Positions 29,362 through 37,362 of a stretch of 64,000 nucleotides of DNA are shown piece by piece. The translations under genes were made by a program, and so were the position numbers. Source of the stretch: Anaerobaca sp035448545. Lineage in GTDB: Bacteria; Planctomycetota; Phycisphaerae; Sedimentisphaerales; Anaerobacaceae. Where the stretch lies: contig DAOTJE010000001.1 in assembly GCA_035448545.1 (NCBI GenBank), positions 186,001 through 250,000 of the forward strand, in the 5' to 3' direction. The notes under the pieces were generated by a model. That model was not told the origin of the DNA and did not search any database. It saw nothing but the letters and a program-made list of their open reading frames with translations. Every line of letters begins with the position of its first letter. The first letter of the stretch is position 1.

Positions 29362-29652
29362 CTAACGCTTCTTTTCGTAACGCCGGAGAAGGAGACTGGT
29401 CGTGACAGTCAAGCCAACGGCAAACACGAAAGCCATGGCGGCGGCTACAGGCGTTCGGTGCCGTTCTGCCACCACCGCTTCCAGCAGGCGGTCGAATATC
29501 GCCAAGGCAGCGATGAACGCGCCGACCGGCAGCACGAAGGCGACGACCGCCTTCCACGCCACCGAGGGCCCCCCGGCGTGGCCGAGTCGCTCATAGACCT
29601 TGACGCAGTCGTGTGCCTGACTGCAGCCGCTGCAAGGCTCCGTTTGCTTCAT
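29362..29652 (-). CDS. Small Cys-motif membrane protein, RseC-like, first gene of the rnf operon
   Basis: 96 aa. An N-terminal CSGCSQAHDC motif (Cys7, Cys10, Cys16) is followed by two membrane helices (about residues 33-53 and 66-86) and a basic tail RRYEKKR. RseC/MucC proteins have the same order of Cys motif and two helices and occur with rnf/rsx genes, but carry an extra N-terminal domain that is missing here. It ends 18 nt before rnfC starts. The assignment is tentative; it could be a lineage-specific Rnf accessory. Confidence 0.6.
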   Translation of the reverse strand: MKQTEPCSGCSQAHDCVKVYERLGHAGGPSVAWKAVVAFVLPVGAFIAALAIFDRLLEAVVAERHRTPVAAAMAFVFAVGLTVTTSLLLRRYEKKR

Positions 29653-29681
29653 GGTTGCCACTACCAAAAGAGAAAACCAAA

Positions 29682-29709
29682 AGTATAATGCCTCCACTAG
29701 GCTTTTCAA
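29682..29709 (-). promoter_or_regulatory. Promoter of the rnf operon, overlapping a divergent -10 box
   Basis: On the - strand: TTGAAA (29709-29704), 16 nt, then TATACT (29687-29682), 30 nt before the first rnf-operon gene. The same bases read TATAAT on the + strand (29684-29689), a -10 candidate for the M48 peptidase gene, but without a clear -35. Polymerase binding in the two directions would compete. Confidence 0.55.
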
Positions 29710-29741
29710 CGGTAACTTCGCGATTTCCAGAGGTCATGGGC

Positions 29742-30581
29742 ATGAGAACGGGATTGGCGCTGCTGGGCGTCGTGCTGACGGCTGTGCTGATCGGCTGCGC
29801 GGTCAATCCAGTCACAGGGGAGGAGGAACTGATGTTTTTCGGCCCGGAAAAGGATGTCGAACTGGGCCGCAAGTACGCGCCACAGATCGAGAGGGCCTTG
29901 GGCGGACGATTGGCCGACGAGAATCTCCAGAGCTATGTCAACCGCGTCGGCCAGCGGATCGCGCGGGTGTGCCACCGCCCGGACATCGCCTACCACTTTA
30001 CCGTCGTCCGTCAGAAGGGGATTAACGCCTTTGCTGTTCCGGGGGGCTACATCTATATCACCAGCGGGCTTCTGGAAAAGCTCGAGTCCGAGGCCCAGTT
30101 GGCCGCGATCCTGGGCCATGAAGTGGGCCACGTGGTCGCGCGTGACACACTGGTGGCCATGAGCCGACAGATCGGCATGACGGCGCTGGTGGCCGCCGCG
30201 GCTGTTGGCGATGCGCCGGGCGACGTGACGCGGGCGGCAAGTTTCATCAGCGGCGTCCTGTCCCTGCAATACAGCCGAGACGATGAGAAAGATGCCGACC
30301 TGGCAGGACTGTCTTACATGGTTCAGGCGGGCTACGATCCCAGCGGAATGGTCGAGACCATGCGGATCCTGCAGGAATTGCAGGAAGTTCGACCGATCGA
30401 GTTTTTCTCCACGCACCCCAACCCCGAGAGCCGCATCGCGTACCTGGAAGATCGCATCGGTGGGCGCTATGCCATGTTCAGCGAATTGAAGAAGGGCACA
30501 GACGAGTACCGGCAGAATGTGCTCGACGTTCTGACCACACGCCACAGCCACGGCGAGGTTGCGGAACCGAACACTCCGTAG
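29742..30581 (+). CDS. M48 family zinc metallopeptidase lipoprotein
   Basis: 279 aa. The signal peptide ends in a lipobox (VLIGCAVNP, lipidated Cys), so the protein is anchored in a membrane facing the periplasm. The M48 domain has HEVGH (His126-Glu-x2-His130) and the downstream DDEKDAD segment that supplies the third zinc ligand. The form resembles BepA/YcaL/LoiP-type quality-control proteases of the envelope. The ATG at 29742 has AGAGG 8 nt upstream; 29736 is an alternative. It is divergent from the rnf operon. Confidence 0.88.
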   Translation: MRTGLALLGVVLTAVLIGCAVNPVTGEEELMFFGPEKDVELGRKYAPQIERALGGRLADENLQSYVNRVGQRIARVCHRPDIAYHFTVVRQKGINAFAVPGGYIYITSGLLEKLESEAQLAAILGHEVGHVVARDTLVAMSRQIGMTALVAAAAVGDAPGDVTRAASFISGVLSLQYSRDDEKDADLAGLSYMVQAGYDPSGMVETMRILQELQEVRPIEFFSTHPNPESRIAYLEDRIGGRYAMFSELKKGTDEYRQNVLDVLTTRHSHGEVAEPNTP

Positions 30582-30618
30582 AGCGGCCACCTGTCGCGTT
30601 GAGCGATGTGCCCGGCGC

Positions 30619-31032
30619 TCAACCTTGCTCTGCCTCTGCCTTGCGGGCTTTTCGTTTCTCCTCGGTGGCGCTGAACTTGCACTTGGGGCATCGGTCCGGG
30701 AAGTCGTTCGGTACGATGCCTTCGGGGAAGACTTCGCCGCACTTGGCGCATTTGACTGCCTTCACGACCCTGTCCTTGCCGCATTTCTGGCAGGTCAACA
30801 GAACCCTGGCCATCGGATTGGCCATTTGTGTGGTTCTCTCCTGCAATTGCGTGTAGTAAGTTTTCTCTCCCATCTGGTAGGAGGCGTTGCAGGCTGTGCA
30901 TAGGACCCACACCTGTGTATCGTCAGAGAGGCTTTCGACGCCGCCGGGACCGCTGGAGCGAGTCACGACGACCACGACTACCGCTATGATCAGACACAAC
31001 GCGATGATCCCGCCGTAAATCAAGTTCTTCAT
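30619..31032 (-). CDS. Membrane-anchored zinc-ribbon protein, function unknown
   Basis: 137 aa. An N-terminal membrane helix (residues 4-23) is followed by three CxxC groups (CTAC, CQKC, CAKC) and a fourth, CPKC, before a Lys/Arg/Glu-rich tail. Four CxxC pairs would bind two zinc ions as rubredoxin-like ribbons. I do not recognise a named family; such proteins are common in Planctomycetota. It stands alone between the M48 gene and the repeat-bearing gap. Confidence 0.65.
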   Translation of the reverse strand: MKNLIYGGIIALCLIIAVVVVVVTRSSGPGGVESLSDDTQVWVLCTACNASYQMGEKTYYTQLQERTTQMANPMARVLLTCQKCGKDRVVKAVKCAKCGEVFPEGIVPNDFPDRCPKCKFSATEEKRKARKAEAEQG

Positions 31033-31172
31033 GGCTCAAACCTCCCGACTGGAATTGGCGCCTTCTGTAACTCTGCCGACACGGTTCTGCTGATTGTGGC
31101 CGTCTTATCGACACCACCGACGCGGAAGATACTCCGCCGTGCAACCCTTGTCAAATGCCTGTTGGGGCCCCG

Positions 31173-31181
31173 GAACAAGGA
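31173..31181 (+). repeat. Left 9-bp target-site duplication of the MITE-like element
   Basis: GAACAAGGA, identical to 31420-31428, directly abutting the two outer ends of the terminal inverted repeats. Confidence 0.6.
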
Positions 31182-31419
31182 GGGTGCACTGTGTGTTTGT
31201 AGGTAGGTTCCTGGGGAGGCCAGGAAGGGGGGCTGTCATCTCGAAGCGCGTGGCGGATGTCATTTCGACTAAGGGCGAAGCCCGCACGGAGAAATCTGGC
31301 CGAGGATAAGGCAATAGCCCGTTCGCAGCCAGATTCCTCCACTCCGCTGCGCTCCGGTCGGAATGACAAAGTCGATTGCAACCCCCGTGAAGGTGTACCT
31401 ACAAACATCAAGTGTACCC
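31182..31419. mobile_element. 238-bp MITE-like element with 24-bp inverted repeats and 9-bp target duplication
   Basis: The ends are imperfect inverted repeats of 24 bp (31182-31205 and 31396-31419), 20 of 24 positions matching; outer parts GGGTGCACT and AGTGTACCC, inner part TGTTTGTAGGTA in both. A perfect 9-bp direct repeat GAACAAGGA flanks the pair, as expected for a target duplication. The interior has no transposase and instead holds a long imperfect palindrome. This is the layout of a non-autonomous transposon mobilised in trans. The IS family is not identified; 9-bp duplications occur with several families. It lies between two - strand genes and disrupts neither. Confidence 0.6.
31258..31368. 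repeat. REP-like imperfect palindrome inside the MITE-like element
   Basis: Arms 31258-31300 and 31328-31368: TGTCATTTCGAC near the left end and GTCGGAATGACA near the right, with GAAATCTGGC and GCCAGATTCC at the centre. A partial third copy (TGTCATCTCGAAGCGCG) begins at 31234. Similar TCATTTCGAC...AGATT palindromes are a familiar type of dispersed intergenic repeat in many bacteria. Confidence 0.55.
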
Positions 31420-31428
31420 GAACAAGGA
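31420..31428 (+). repeat. Right 9-bp target-site duplication of the MITE-like element
   Basis: GAACAAGGA, the exact copy of 31173-31181, abutting the right inverted repeat. The remaining bases to the next stop codon at 31505 show no feature. Confidence 0.6.
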
Positions 31429-31504
31429 GGTGTCGCGTGTGACGGACCGTCCATCGTTCCCCTGTCGTGCATCCTTCTTGATCTCAACGGCCCTCGGGAA
31501 GGCC

Positions 31505-32602
31505 TCACAATGCGGTGTCTCGGATGTACGCGGCGATGTTCGGGCCGGACAAGCCAGTGGCGCCGGGGGTGTTCCGCGTGATCTGGAGAATCCGCAGAGG
31601 CTCTTCGGGGAAACCCGTTCGCGCCGACAGGTAAGCGGATTCGAATACGGCCATATTCCTGAGGTTCTCGGCGGCGCTGCTGATCAGCGGATGCTCGGCC
31701 GGGTTCCGGACGCTCTGCGCAAAGCTGGACAGCAGTCGTTGCATCGTATCCAGTTCGGTTTCCTCAAATTGCCAGACTTGGTCCTCCAGACCGGAGTCGG
31801 TGTTGAGGATGACACGATTGTCCGTGATCGTCAGACGGGCTTCCTTGGCGTAAATCTGCAGACCCCTGCGCGTGGGACCCTGGCCGCTGCGTCGTGTGGC
31901 GACGATGCTGGCGGTCAGAGCATCGGTGAACTTCATGGAGACCACCGCCGTGTCCTCCGTCAGGTACAACCGCTGTTGCTTGTCGGGGGCTTGATTGGTG
32001 GTCAGGACATAGACCTGTTGCGGGAGGGAGAAGTTCCAGAGGATCTGATCGACGATCTGATGACAGTCGTGCAACAGGACCCCTCCTCCGGCCAATCGGG
32101 GATCGGCATGCCAGGCGGGCCGATCGGCGTCGGGAGTCTCGCTGTACGCGGTGACGAGAAACGCGCCCTTGACCTGTCCCCGGACGATCAAGTCGTGGGC
32201 GGTGCTGTAACTGGACCGAAACCTCGCCGGATTGGCGATCGCGAATCGGACCTTCTCATACTCCGCCATCTGGACGTACTCGAGCGTCTCTTCGTAGTTT
32301 CGGGCCGGCGGGGCGAGTTTGAGCACGTGGAATTTCTTGCGGATCGCCGTCTTGAGGTGCTCGTCGCAGAGATGGGTGTCGGCGGCGACGAGAAGGCAGT
32401 CGAGTTGGTTCTGGACGACCATCTGCCGGTAGTCGGTATAGGGCTCGGCCTGAAGCTCGGCGGCGGTTCTCTCCGCCTGCTGCGGGTCCTGATCCGCGAC
32501 GGCCTTGATGAGGAATTGGCCGGTCCGACGCGCCGCCTCCAGAAGAAGATGGCCGGCGCTGCCCAAGCCGAGGACGCCCGCTGTCAATGTTGGCTCTGTC
32601 AT
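31505..32602 (-). CDS. Gfo/Idh/MocA family oxidoreductase
   Basis: 365 aa. An N-terminal Rossmann domain carries GLGSAGHL and an acidic turn (AVADQD). The C-terminal domain has the family histidine motif as GGGVLLHDCHQIVDQ. The usual EKP catalytic lysine motif reads LKLAPPARN: a Lys is present, but the preceding Glu and following Pro context is altered. Members oxidise or reduce sugars, inositols and related polyols with NAD(P). The substrate is unknown and no sugar-pathway genes adjoin it. No Shine-Dalgarno is seen at the ATG. Confidence 0.82.
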   Translation of the reverse strand: MTEPTLTAGVLGLGSAGHLLLEAARRTGQFLIKAVADQDPQQAERTAAELQAEPYTDYRQMVVQNQLDCLLVAADTHLCDEHLKTAIRKKFHVLKLAPPARNYEETLEYVQMAEYEKVRFAIANPARFRSSYSTAHDLIVRGQVKGAFLVTAYSETPDADRPAWHADPRLAGGGVLLHDCHQIVDQILWNFSLPQQVYVLTTNQAPDKQQRLYLTEDTAVVSMKFTDALTASIVATRRSGQGPTRRGLQIYAKEARLTITDNRVILNTDSGLEDQVWQFEETELDTMQRLLSSFAQSVRNPAEHPLISSAAENLRNMAVFESAYLSARTGFPEEPLRILQITRNTPGATGLSGPNIAAYIRDTAL

Positions 32603-32736
32603 ACGTTATGCTACGTGGGATGGACAGCTCTGTTTGCCGTGGACCGCGATCCACGCGCATACCAACAGGGCCTCGGGTCCCGCGACATCACTCGCCGATT
32701 GCCATTCTCATTGCCCCGTCCGTGTGCGGCAAGCCC

Positions 32737-34008
32737 CTACCGATGTCCATTTTTCGGCGGTATGATGAAGTGCTCGGGCACCGGGAACTGAGAGCACAAC
32801 AGCAGGACCTCTTTGCCGATCTGCTCGATGACCGATTCGTTGTCGATGTTCTCGGCCACCTGGTGAATGAAGGTGGCGATCTGCTCGGCCTCCGGCTCCT
32901 TCATCCCCCGGGTGGTGATCGCCGGCGTTCCGATCCTCAAGCCGCTCGGATTGAACGGAGGGGCCGGATCACCTGGGACGGTATTGTAATTGCTGACGAT
33001 TCGGGCCCGGTCCAGGGCCTTGGCCAGCTTCTTGCCCGGGATCCCCTTGTTCCGCAGATCGATGAGAATCAGATGGTTGTCCGTCCCTCCGGTGACCAGC
33101 TTGAAGCCGTATTCGAGCAGCTTGTTCGCCATCGCCTTGGCATTTTTGGCTACCTGCGTGGCATAAGCGACGAACTCCGGCGTATTGGCCTCGGCCATGG
33201 CCACGGCGATCGCGGTCAGCGTGTGCATGTGCGGGCCGCCCTGGAGGCCGGGAAAGACCGCCTTGTCCACTTTGGCGGCGTGCTCAGCCTTGCACAACAG
33301 CAGGCCCCCACGCGGGCCACGGAGGGTCTTGTGCGTGGTCGTCGAGACGATGTCTGCATACGGAACCGGGCTCTTGTGAATGCCCGCGACCACGAGACCT
33401 GCGATGTGGGCGATGTCGCTGACGAGGTATGCCCCGACTTCCCTGGCGATCTGGCCGAAGATCTCGAAGTCGATGATCCTCGGATAAGCGGTGGCCCCCG
33501 AGATGATGATCTTGGGACGGTGCTTTTTGGCGAGGTCTCGAATGGCGTCGTAATCGAGCAGGCCGGTCTCGGTGTTCACGTAGTAGGGGACGGAATTGTA
33601 GAACTTGCTCGTCAGGGAGACCTTCCAGCCGTGCGTGAGGTGTCCGCCGTGGGACAGGGACATCCCCATAATCGTGTCACCCGGCTCGATCAGCGCCGCA
33701 TAGGCGGCCAGGTTCGCGACCGAGCCCGAGTAAGGCTGGACGTTGGCGTGATCGGCTTTGAACAACGCTTTGGCCCGATCCTGGGCCAGTTTCTCGATCA
33801 GGTCCGTGACCTGCTGGCCTTCGTAGTAGCGTTTGCCGGGATAGCCTTCGGCGTACTTGTTTGTCAGACAGCTCGCGCTGGCCATCATCACGGCGCGCGA
33901 GACATAGTTCTCGGAAGGGATCAGCCGAATCGAGCCGCTCTGCCTGGCTTCTTCCTGCCGGATCAGCTCGTAGATCTGAGGGTCGTACTGTTCAAGAGCC
34001 GTTTGCAT
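32737..34008 (-). CDS. glyA: Serine hydroxymethyltransferase
   Basis: 423 aa, full length. The PLP-lysine motif VVSTTTHKTLRGPRGG is intact, as are the N-terminal substrate-site segment SENYVS and the later GGTDNHL. It converts serine + tetrahydrofolate to glycine + methylene-tetrahydrofolate, supplying one-carbon units. An AGGAAG ribosome site precedes the ATG. It is transcribed divergently from the TPR gene with its own promoter. Confidence 0.96.
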   Translation of the reverse strand: MQTALEQYDPQIYELIRQEEARQSGSIRLIPSENYVSRAVMMASASCLTNKYAEGYPGKRYYEGQQVTDLIEKLAQDRAKALFKADHANVQPYSGSVANLAAYAALIEPGDTIMGMSLSHGGHLTHGWKVSLTSKFYNSVPYYVNTETGLLDYDAIRDLAKKHRPKIIISGATAYPRIIDFEIFGQIAREVGAYLVSDIAHIAGLVVAGIHKSPVPYADIVSTTTHKTLRGPRGGLLLCKAEHAAKVDKAVFPGLQGGPHMHTLTAIAVAMAEANTPEFVAYATQVAKNAKAMANKLLEYGFKLVTGGTDNHLILIDLRNKGIPGKKLAKALDRARIVSNYNTVPGDPAPPFNPSGLRIGTPAITTRGMKEPEAEQIATFIHQVAENIDNESVIEQIGKEVLLLCSQFPVPEHFIIPPKNGHR

Positions 34009-34083
34009 ACCGAATTCTTCCTAAATGACGTGTCGATCATGGCGGTCACGACCCCGCAAGGTCAGGTAACCGGCAAGCCGGTA

Positions 34084-34112
34084 CTTATAACGCGGCGTCG
34101 CAGCCCACGCAA
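34084..34112 (-). promoter_or_regulatory. Sigma70-like promoter of glyA
   Basis: On the - strand: TTGCGT (34112-34107), 17 nt, then TATAAG (34089-34084). It leaves a leader of about 68 nt before the ATG at 34008. The leader is too short for a glycine riboswitch. Confidence 0.55.
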
Positions 34113-34122
34113 GTATTTATCG

Positions 34123-34150
34123 TTGACAAAACCAGGCCGACTACTACAGT
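34123..34150 (+). promoter_or_regulatory. Sigma70-like promoter of the TPR gene
   Basis: TTGACA at 34123-34128, a 16-nt spacer, and TACAGT at 34145-34150. It is divergent from the glyA promoter 11 nt away. Confidence 0.55.
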
Positions 34151-34193
34151 GGGTCCATTGTATACCCTGTGAGGTGATAATCTACTTGCCGCT

Positions 34194-36341
34194 ATGCCCG
34201 AACCGGATGCTCAAGCACAAGCGCAGGCCGAAGCCCACTTCGAACGAGCCCGCCAGGCTGTTGAGGCGGGCGATTTCGACCGGGCTATTGATGCATATCT
34301 GGCGGGACTGCGCCACAGTCCCGACAGGGTCGAGGGCGGCCACATAGATCTGCGCGTGCTGGCTCTGCGACGCGAGGAGCGGGGCGGGGCCAAGCCTTCA
34401 CCCGAGGAGGTCGAGCAAAGGCTCTCGGAGGGTGACACGCCGCTGGAGAAGATGCTCAACGCCGAGTATCTTCTCGCCAAAGACCCTCAGAATCTGGCCT
34501 ATGGAGAAGCGGTGCTTCGCGCTGCTGTCGCGGGTCGATACACCGAGACGGTCAAGTGGATGGCGGACCTGATGTTCCTGGCCAACAACAATGCCCGCAA
34601 GCCTTCGGCTGCGGTCTACATCCTGCTGAAGGATTCCTACGAGGCGATCGGACAAGTCGAGCGCGCCGTGGCCGCGTGCCAGCGTGCCGCACGGCTCAAA
34701 CCCGAGGATCCGATGCTGGTGGAGGACCTGAAACGTCTGGCGGGCAAGCTCGGTGCTTCCAGACGCGGCGGAACCGGGGCGCCGCTCACCGTCTCTCCTG
34801 CCGCCCGGCCGCGACCCCAGCGGACCCGCGTTAATGCGGCCCAGCGGCCCCGGACGCAGGAGCCAACCGGAGCCGGTCCGGAGAAGCCCGTTGCGGCCGC
34901 TCCGTCGGACCCGAGTGATCTGGCCGCCGCCAGGGCGTTTTTCGAGAAGGCCCGCAGCGCCGCGGAGAGCAAGAACTACGACTACGCGATCGAGATGTAC
35001 CTCGAGGGTCTTCAACGGGCCCCCGATGCGCTCGAGGAGGGACACCTGCCCCTGTGTGAGCTGGGTCTTCAGCGGCGGGGGCGCGGCGGCAAGAAACCCT
35101 CCGTGGTGGAGCGGGTCAGGCGTCTGAGGGGCAGGACTCCGCTCGAACAGATGCTCAATGCCGAGTACCTGTTCGCGAAAGACCCCGACCACACGCCCTA
35201 CGCCGAGGCGATGCTCAAGGCGGCGGTGGAAGGCGGATACCACCGCACCGCCCACTGGATCGCCAACCTGATCTTCCAGACGAACAACGCCATCGAGAAG
35301 CCGTCTGTGCAGACCTACATCCTGTTGAAGGACTGCTACAAAGCGATGGGGCAGTACGACAAAGCGGTGGCGGCCTGCCAGCGGGCCGTGCGGATGAAGC
35401 CCGACGACAAAGAGCTGGCCGACGAGTTCAAGAACCTCTCGGCCGAATTGACGATGTCCAAGGGCAAATACGGGGTCGAGGGCGACTTCCGCCAGTCGAT
35501 CCGGGACCCCGAGACCCAGGCCAAGCTGTATTCCCAGGACCGGATGGTCAAGACGGAGGACTACCGGCTCAGCGCCGTCGAGGAGGCCCGGCGGGCCTAC
35601 GCCAAGGAGCCGGACGTCGCCCAGAACGTGTTCAATCTGGCCGATGCCCTGGCGGATCTGGAGCAGGAGGACGCGGAAAATGAGGCGATCCAATTGCTCA
35701 GCGAGGCGGCCGAGCGCCACAAGGACTTCCGGTTCCAGGAACGGGCAGGTCTGCTCCGCATCCGGCAGGGCCGCCGCAGGCTCCGGGACGCCAGGAAGCA
35801 ACTGAAGGCGGAGCCATCCGATGCCGCGGTCCAAGCCGCCGTCAGGGAACTGACGGAGGCCCTCAGCCGCACAGAGCTGGAGCATTACCGGCTCTGCGTG
35901 GAGAACTACCCCACCGACCTGTCGGCCAAGTACGAATATGGCCTGCGGCTGATGCGCGGCGAGCGGTACAATGAGGCGATTCCGTTTTTCCAGGACGCCC
36001 AGAAAGACCCGCGCCGACGGATTGCCGCCATGGACAAGATCGGCTACTGCTTCTTTATGAAGGGCTGGTACGCCGACGCCATCGATGTCTTTTCACAGGC
36101 AATCGACTCCTACGAGATAAAAGATGATGCAACCGCCAAGGAGTTGCGGTATAATCTGGCCCGAGCGCACGAGGCGCAGGGCAACCTGGACCAGGCACTG
36201 GAGCTGTACCGCAGGATCGCCCAGCTCGACTTTGGGTACAAGGATGTCAGTGAACGGGTAGATCGGCTTCGGGCGGAGTTGAAATCGGCTCGGACGGACG
36301 GCCCGGGCGACGCCGGATCGAGAGAATCAACCTCTCAGTGA
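34194..36341 (+). CDS. Tetratricopeptide-repeat protein with an internal 180-aa duplication
   Basis: 715 aa, no signal peptide. Residues about 1-186 and 241-418 are two copies of one module (an FEKARxAxExxxYDxAIxMYLxGL unit, then LEQMLNAEYLxAKDP, then YILLKDxYxAxGQxxxAVAACQRAxxxKP), joined by an Ala/Pro/Arg-rich linker. The C-terminal half has further TPR-like helices (about 590-700) and a helical stretch rich in Ala, Arg and Glu. TPRs mediate protein binding; no catalytic motif is present. The ATG at 34194 has no well-placed ribosome site (GAGGTG is 17 nt upstream). It is followed by rpsT. Confidence 0.82.
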   Translation: MPEPDAQAQAQAEAHFERARQAVEAGDFDRAIDAYLAGLRHSPDRVEGGHIDLRVLALRREERGGAKPSPEEVEQRLSEGDTPLEKMLNAEYLLAKDPQNLAYGEAVLRAAVAGRYTETVKWMADLMFLANNNARKPSAAVYILLKDSYEAIGQVERAVAACQRAARLKPEDPMLVEDLKRLAGKLGASRRGGTGAPLTVSPAARPRPQRTRVNAAQRPRTQEPTGAGPEKPVAAAPSDPSDLAAARAFFEKARSAAESKNYDYAIEMYLEGLQRAPDALEEGHLPLCELGLQRRGRGGKKPSVVERVRRLRGRTPLEQMLNAEYLFAKDPDHTPYAEAMLKAAVEGGYHRTAHWIANLIFQTNNAIEKPSVQTYILLKDCYKAMGQYDKAVAACQRAVRMKPDDKELADEFKNLSAELTMSKGKYGVEGDFRQSIRDPETQAKLYSQDRMVKTEDYRLSAVEEARRAYAKEPDVAQNVFNLADALADLEQEDAENEAIQLLSEAAERHKDFRFQERAGLLRIRQGRRRLRDARKQLKAEPSDAAVQAAVRELTEALSRTELEHYRLCVENYPTDLSAKYEYGLRLMRGERYNEAIPFFQDAQKDPRRRIAAMDKIGYCFFMKGWYADAIDVFSQAIDSYEIKDDATAKELRYNLARAHEAQGNLDQALELYRRIAQLDFGYKDVSERVDRLRAELKSARTDGPGDAGSRESTSQ

Positions 36342-36380
36342 GTTTTGTAATCGCGTTTTGGAAACGACCAGGAGAACAAC

Positions 36381-36668
36381 GTGGCACATTCGTTATCAGC
36401 GAAGAAGAGAGTCAGGCAGAACGCCAAAAGGCGAGTCATCAATCGGGCCCGCAGGAGCCAGGTCAAGACGCAGGTCAAGCGCTTCGAAGCCGCTTTGAGC
36501 GAGGGGAACGTCGAGAAGGCGACAGCGGAATTCCGGGCCACAGTCAAGAAGCTCGACAAAGTGGCTTCCACCAGCACGATGCACAAGAAGACGGCGGCGC
36601 GGAAGAAATCCCGGCTGGCCAAGAAACTTAACGCGTTGAAGGCCGGTCGGCAGACCAGTCAGCCGTAG
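36381..36668 (+). CDS. rpsT: 30S ribosomal protein S20
   Basis: 95 aa, normal S20 length. The N-terminus MAHSLSAKKRVRQNAKRRVINRARRS is the diagnostic basic helix, and the KKTAARKKSRLAKKLN segment near the end is also typical. S20 binds 16S rRNA and is needed for 30S assembly. It uses a GTG start with AGGAG 6 nt upstream, a choice also seen with non-AUG S20 starts in other bacteria. Confidence 0.96.
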   Translation: MAHSLSAKKRVRQNAKRRVINRARRSQVKTQVKRFEAALSEGNVEKATAEFRATVKKLDKVASTSTMHKKTAARKKSRLAKKLNALKAGRQTSQP

Positions 36669-36732
36669 GGCTGCGGCCGGTCCGACCTCCGGCCCCGTAG
36701 CCTGCCAATTCGGTAGCGCTGCAGGAAAGTGC

Positions 36733-36775
36733 CAGCACCCAGTCGAGAACGAGATCGATTGGGTGCTGCTTTCGT
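36733..36775 (+). terminator. Possible terminator between rpsT and rnr
   Basis: Stem CAGCACCCA (36733-36741) with TGGGTGCTG (36760-36768), 9 bp with an 18-nt loop, followed only by GCTTTCG. The weak T tract makes it doubtful; the rnr ribosome site GGAG follows 8 nt later. Confidence 0.35.
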
Positions 36776-36786
36776 TGGAGTGGCCT

Positions 36787-37362
36787 ATGCCCAATGTGTA
36801 TCGAGACCGGATTGTCAAGTTGCTTCAGCATGCCGATTACACCCCGGTTAAGGTCGCCCAATTGGCCAGGGCGCTCGGGGTGCAGGCGGATGCCTATCCG
36901 GAGTTCAAGGCGGCCTTCGAAGAGCTGCGCCGCGCCGGGCATGTCGTCATCGGAGGCGGCAACCTTGTGACTTTGCCCTCCATGGCGGGCCAGATCGTCG
37001 GCACCTTCCGCAAGAACGCCAAAGGGTTCGGCTTTGTCGTGCCGCTCGAAGCAAACGCGCACGGCGACCTGTTTATCCCTCCCGACAGCACGGGCGATGC
37101 CATGACAGGCGACACCGTCATCGCCAAGGCAACGCGCAAAGGCACACGGGGGGGGCGAGACCCGGTATACCGGCGAGATCATCGAGGTGCTCGAACGTGC
37201 CGACAATCAGTTCATCGGGACCCTGACCAGGCATCCGGAGGCGTGGATCGTTCAGCCGGATGGGAGCCGGTTCATCGAGCCGATCGTCGTCGAGGATGTT
37301 ACGGCCAAGAACGCCAGGGAGAAGGACAAGGTTGTCGTCGAGATCCTGTCGTACCCGAATGA
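36787..37362 (+). pseudogene. rnr: RNase R, N-terminal part, cut from the rest by a frameshift
   Basis: The ATG at 36787 has GGAG 6 nt upstream. Residues 1 to about 65 are the winged-helix-like region, then comes a cold-shock domain (GQIVGTFRKNAKGFGFVVP, DLFIPPDS). After KGTRGG at about 37155 the frame leaves RNase R and ends at 37362. The correct continuation lies in the +1 frame. Removing one G from the run of eight at 37148-37155 restores a single 741-aa protein reading TRGGETRYTGEIIEVLERADNQF. So this entry and the next are one gene. Confidence 0.85.

Noticed and set aside
34009..34083. Possible glycine riboswitch before glyA
   Set aside because: The predicted leader is only about 68 nt and shows no tandem aptamer pattern.
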